From positions 1,419,001 through 1,483,000 of the forward strand of contig NZ_CP034443.1 of NCBI RefSeq assembly GCF_003952365.1: DNA of 64,000 nucleotides, in the 5' to 3' direction. Position numbers and translations under genes: made by a program. This document shows, piece after piece, positions 61,690 to 64,000 of the stretch (the first letter of the stretch is position 1; every line of letters starts with the position of its first letter). The notes under the pieces are model-generated. The model was not told where the DNA came from. It did not search any database and worked only from the letters and a program-made list of their open reading frames with translations. Source of the DNA: Mesorhizobium sp. M9A.F.Ca.ET.002.03.1.2. Lineage in GTDB: Bacteria > Pseudomonadota > Alphaproteobacteria > Rhizobiales > Rhizobiaceae.

Positions 61690-62013
61690 TCAAGCCAGAT
61701 ACTTCGGAACGCGTGTTTCCAGAAGCCGAACCAGCTCCGGGTCCATGAATTCATAATCGTCCGAAATATCGAGGCAGATCACGCGAGCCCTCTTCAGGCT
61801 GGCCTTGAATTTCTTCTGCAGCTTGGCGCGGTGCGCCTTCTCCATCACGAAGATGATGTCGGCCCAGGCTACGAGTTCTTGCGTCAGCGGATTGTCGGCA
61901 TCATGATTGGTGCCGGCCGATGCGACTTCGATGTTCCTGCGGCCGGAAAATACTTGCTCGGCCGTAGGGCTCCGCAAGCGGTTCTGGCTGCAGACGAAGA
62001 GGACGTTCTTCAC
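61690..62013 (-). CDS. Low-molecular-weight phosphatase-like protein
   Basis: 107 residues with the LMW-PTP nucleophile loop CSQNRLRSPTAE (C-x5-R-S, residues 8-15) and MDPELVRLLE at the C-terminus. The family usually has about 150 residues and the DP acid motif; here the domain is short and the usual DPxxG-type acid loop is not obvious. It is a compact rhizobial homologue; catalysis is likely but unproven. The stop is 4 bp from the hemW region, on the same strand. Confidence 0.8.
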   Translation of the reverse strand: MKNVLFVCSQNRLRSPTAEQVFSGRRNIEVASAGTNHDADNPLTQELVAWADIIFVMEKAHRAKLQKKFKASLKRARVICLDISDDYEFMDPELVRLLETRVPKYLA

Positions 62014-62016
62014 CGG

Positions 62017-63180
62017 CTACCGCGCCAGATCCGCCACCACGGCGTCGAGCACGATCATGCCGGCCGGCGTGGCGCGCAGGCGGGCATTGCCGATCGGCGC
62101 CACCAGCCCCTCGCCCTGCAGCATCGACAGCCTGACGCTGGACAGGCCGCGCCCGGAAAACGCTTCGTAGCGTGAGAGGTCGATGCCTTCGGCCAGCCTC
62201 AGCCCCATCAGCAGAAACTCGTCGGCCTCTTCCGAGCGCGTCAGGGTTTCGCCGCCGGTGATGCCATGGCCCTTTGCCTCGACCAGATTGGCCCAGGTTT
62301 CCGGCATTTTCTCCGCGATCGTTACCACGCGGCGGCCATTCTCGACGAAACGGCCATGCGCGCCGGGACCGACGCCGACATATTCGCCATAGCGCCAGTA
62401 GGTCAGATTGTGCCGGCTTTCGGCGCCAGGCTTCGCGTGGTTGGAAATCTCGTAGGCCGGAAGCCCATGGGCGGCGGTGATCTCCTGCGTCAGCGCGTAG
62501 AGATCGGCGGCATGGTCGTTGTCGGGAATGGCGAATTTCTTGGCCGCATGCAGTGCATGGAACGGCGTGCCTTCCTCGATGGTGAGCTGATAGAGCGACA
62601 GATGGTCGGCGGCGTGGCCAATCGCCTGCACGAGCTCGGCCTGCCAGGCGTCCAGTGTCTGGCCGGGCCGCGCGTAGATCAGGTCGAAGGACAGCCGCGG
62701 AAAGATCTCGCGCGCCAGGCCAATCGCATGCAGTGCTTCATCGACATTATGCAAGCGGCCGAGGAAGCGCAGATCCTTGTCGTTCAGCGCCTGCACGCCG
62801 AGCGACACCCGGTTGACGCCCGCTGCCCGGTAGCCGCGAAAGCGCTCGGCCTCGACCGAGGAGGGGTTGGCTTCCAACGTCACCTCGATGCCCGCGGGCA
62901 CTGCCCAGTTCTTCGCCACCGCGTCCAGCACCGTCGCCACGGTTTGCGGCTTCATCAGCGACGGTGTGCCGCCGCCGAGAAAAATGCTGGTCACCTCGCG
63001 CGGCCCGGTGCGGTCGCGCATCGTCGCAAGCTCGGTCTCGAAGGCGCGCGCGAAACGCTCCTGGTCGACCGGCTGGTGGCGGACATGGCTGTTGAAGTCG
63101 CAATAGGGGCATTTGGCCGCGCAGAACGGCCAGTGGATGTAGACGCCGAAGCCGGGGCTGCGGTCGAGCAGCATGGTCAT
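62017..63180 (-). CDS. hemW: Radical SAM haem chaperone HemW (oxygen-independent coproporphyrinogen oxidase-like)
   Basis: 387 residues from ATG 63180. The radical-SAM cysteines C20, C24 and C27 are in [22 protein letters not shown] and EANPSS follow. Unlike HemN it has no N-terminal extra cysteine context, so HemW (haem insertion into respiratory proteins) is more likely than a coproporphyrinogen oxidase. Its start overlaps rdgB by 4 bp. Together with the phosphatase-like gene, hemW and rdgB may form one unit. Confidence 0.9.
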   Translation of the reverse strand: MTMLLDRSPGFGVYIHWPFCAAKCPYCDFNSHVRHQPVDQERFARAFETELATMRDRTGPREVTSIFLGGGTPSLMKPQTVATVLDAVAKNWAVPAGIEVTLEANPSSVEAERFRGYRAAGVNRVSLGVQALNDKDLRFLGRLHNVDEALHAIGLAREIFPRLSFDLIYARPGQTLDAWQAELVQAIGHAADHLSLYQLTIEEGTPFHALHAAKKFAIPDNDHAADLYALTQEITAAHGLPAYEISNHAKPGAESRHNLTYWRYGEYVGVGPGAHGRFVENGRRVVTIAEKMPETWANLVEAKGHGITGGETLTRSEEADEFLLMGLRLAEGIDLSRYEAFSGRGLSSVRLSMLQGEGLVAPIGNARLRATPAGMIVLDAVVADLAR

Positions 63181-63839
63181 GCCGAGCCCGATCGTGCCAA
63201 ATCCAGTCTGGCCTGCGCGAACTTCTGGAAGGCGCGGGCGCGGTGCGACAATGCCGTCGGCTGGCCGGGCTTCCAGCCATGTTTTTCCTCTGCGGTCATC
63301 TCGCCGAAGGTCTTTTCGAAACCGCCCGGCACGAACACCGGGTCGTAGCCGAAGCCCAGTTCGCCGCGCGGCGGCCACACCAGCGTGCCCTCGACCTCGC
63401 CACGAAAGTATTCGGCCGCGCCGTCGGGAAAGGCAAGGCAGATGACGGCGACGAAACGGCCCTTGCGCTGGGCAGGCGCGACCGCGCCGACATCCTGCAA
63501 CGCCATTTCCGCTCGCTGCATCGCCATGCCGAAGTCGCGGGAACCGTCCAGCGCCTCGGCCCAATTGGCGGTGTAGACGCCGGGCGCTCCGCCCAGCGCA
63601 TCGACACAGAGGCCGGAATCGTCCGACAATGCCGGCAGGCCTGTCGCCTTGGCGGCGGCAACAGCCTTGATATAGGCGTTCTCCTCGAAGGTTGTGCCGG
63701 TCTCGTCCGGCTCCGGCAGCCCGTATTCCCTGGCCGACTTCGCTTCGATGCCGAATGGCGCCATCAGGTCGGCGAATTCACGCAATTTGCCGGCATTGTG
63801 GCTGGCGACGACAATTCTGTGCCCATCAAGCGAATGCAT
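63177..63839 (-). CDS. rdgB: dITP/XTP pyrophosphatase (RdgB/HAM1)
   Basis: Removes non-canonical purine nucleoside triphosphates. 220 residues from ATG 63839. [18 protein letters not shown] (substrate loop), [39 protein letters not shown] and [12 protein letters not shown] are all present and diagnostic. The start overlaps the preceding VOC gene stop (ATGA-like TGATG). Confidence 0.95.
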   Translation of the reverse strand: MHSLDGHRIVVASHNAGKLREFADLMAPFGIEAKSAREYGLPEPDETGTTFEENAYIKAVAAAKATGLPALSDDSGLCVDALGGAPGVYTANWAEALDGSRDFGMAMQRAEMALQDVGAVAPAQRKGRFVAVICLAFPDGAAEYFRGEVEGTLVWPPRGELGFGYDPVFVPGGFEKTFGEMTAEEKHGWKPGQPTALSHRARAFQKFAQARLDLARSGSA

Positions 63840-64000
63840 CAGATGCCCCAGATTCTTGGTTCGGCGAATTCGATCGAATTGCCGGAGGGATCGCGAATAT
63901 AGATCGAGCGGCCGCCTTGCGGCCATTCGAACTCGCTTTCGATGGCGATCTTCTTCGCTTCCAGATGCGCTTTCCAGCGCACGATCTCGTCGGTGCTTGC
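63839..64000 (-). CDS. VOC/glyoxalase-like protein, C-terminal end
   Basis: The last 53 codons of a frame running off the right edge. [29 protein letters not shown] is the end of a vicinal-oxygen-chelate domain; the metal-ligand Glu is in NSIEF. It may be a glyoxalase, dioxygenase or bleomycin-resistance-type protein; the rest is outside the window. It overlaps the rdgB start. Confidence 0.8.
   Translation of the reverse strand, partial: ASTDEIVRWKAHLEAKKIAIESEFEWPQGGRSIYIRDPSGNSIEFAEPRIWGI

Overview
The window looks like a chromosomal segment of a GC-rich alphaproteobacterium of the order Hyphomicrobiales (Rhizobiales), most probably Mesorhizobium or a close relative. The reasons are the gene order (holA, parB, parA, rsmG, mnmG, mnmE, rho, hemJ, hemE, then ppsR, maf, aroE, coaE, dnaQ, secB), the short rhizobial-type intergenic palindromes, and the similarity of the proteins to rhizobial families. 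The genus is an inference from reading; no database search was run. I see no integrase, transposase, prophage or CRISPR array.

The central feature is the predicted chromosome replication origin. It is the gene-poor 530 bp between hemE and ppsR (14604..15133), the same neighbourhood as oriC in Caulobacter. It holds one perfect DnaA box, several near-matches, an AT-rich stretch and a dense group of six GANTC (CcrM methylation) sites. The partition system lies 6 to 11 kb to the left: parA, parB and a group of parS-like sites around rsmG, mnmG and mnmE. Most genes on either side point away from this origin, as expected for genes co-oriented with replication.

Layout. 1..1801: branched-chain 2-oxo acid dehydrogenase E1 beta (cut by the edge) and E1 alpha. 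2224..14603: holA, parB/parA, rsmG, mnmG, mnmE, a YyaL-type thioredoxin-domain gene, rho, hemJ, hemE. 15134..22794: ppsR, maf, aroE, coaE, dnaQ, secB, fxsA, then a Tim44-like gene, mltA and an Smr gene. 22819..26403: an XRE regulator, a transglutaminase-like cysteine peptidase, a PHB depolymerase, an RlpA-like protein and a small membrane protein. 26892..31538: a sulfur cluster (Rrf2 regulator, FAD oxidoreductase, cystathionine beta-synthase, PLP transsulfuration enzyme). 31650..37606: a GlxA-type regulator and a catabolic-looking set (DddP-like M24 protein, isochorismatase-like hydrolase, esterase, frameshifted peptide-type ABC binding protein). 37657..42522: a PLP decarboxylase with cysK, divergent from a SARP/TolB/TPR regulator. 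42624..49878: small envelope proteins, an L,D-transpeptidase with an orphan glycine-betaine-type binding protein, and a divergent three-gene ABC exporter preceded by an FNR/FixK-type box. 49949..64000: tRNA-Leu(CAG), gpmA, dapB, an MsbA-like exporter, glk, mepA, an SDR gene, queG, a GST, uppP, yraN, rsmI, two small basic proteins, a phosphatase-like protein, hemW, rdgB and the end of a VOC-family gene.

The points most worth checking are the oriC/GANTC/parS architecture, two probable single-base frameshifts (start of the cystathionine beta-synthase; middle of the ABC binding protein), the DddP-like cluster, the anaerobox-linked exporter, a 9-codon leader frame before uppP, and a palindrome inside the phaZ promoter.
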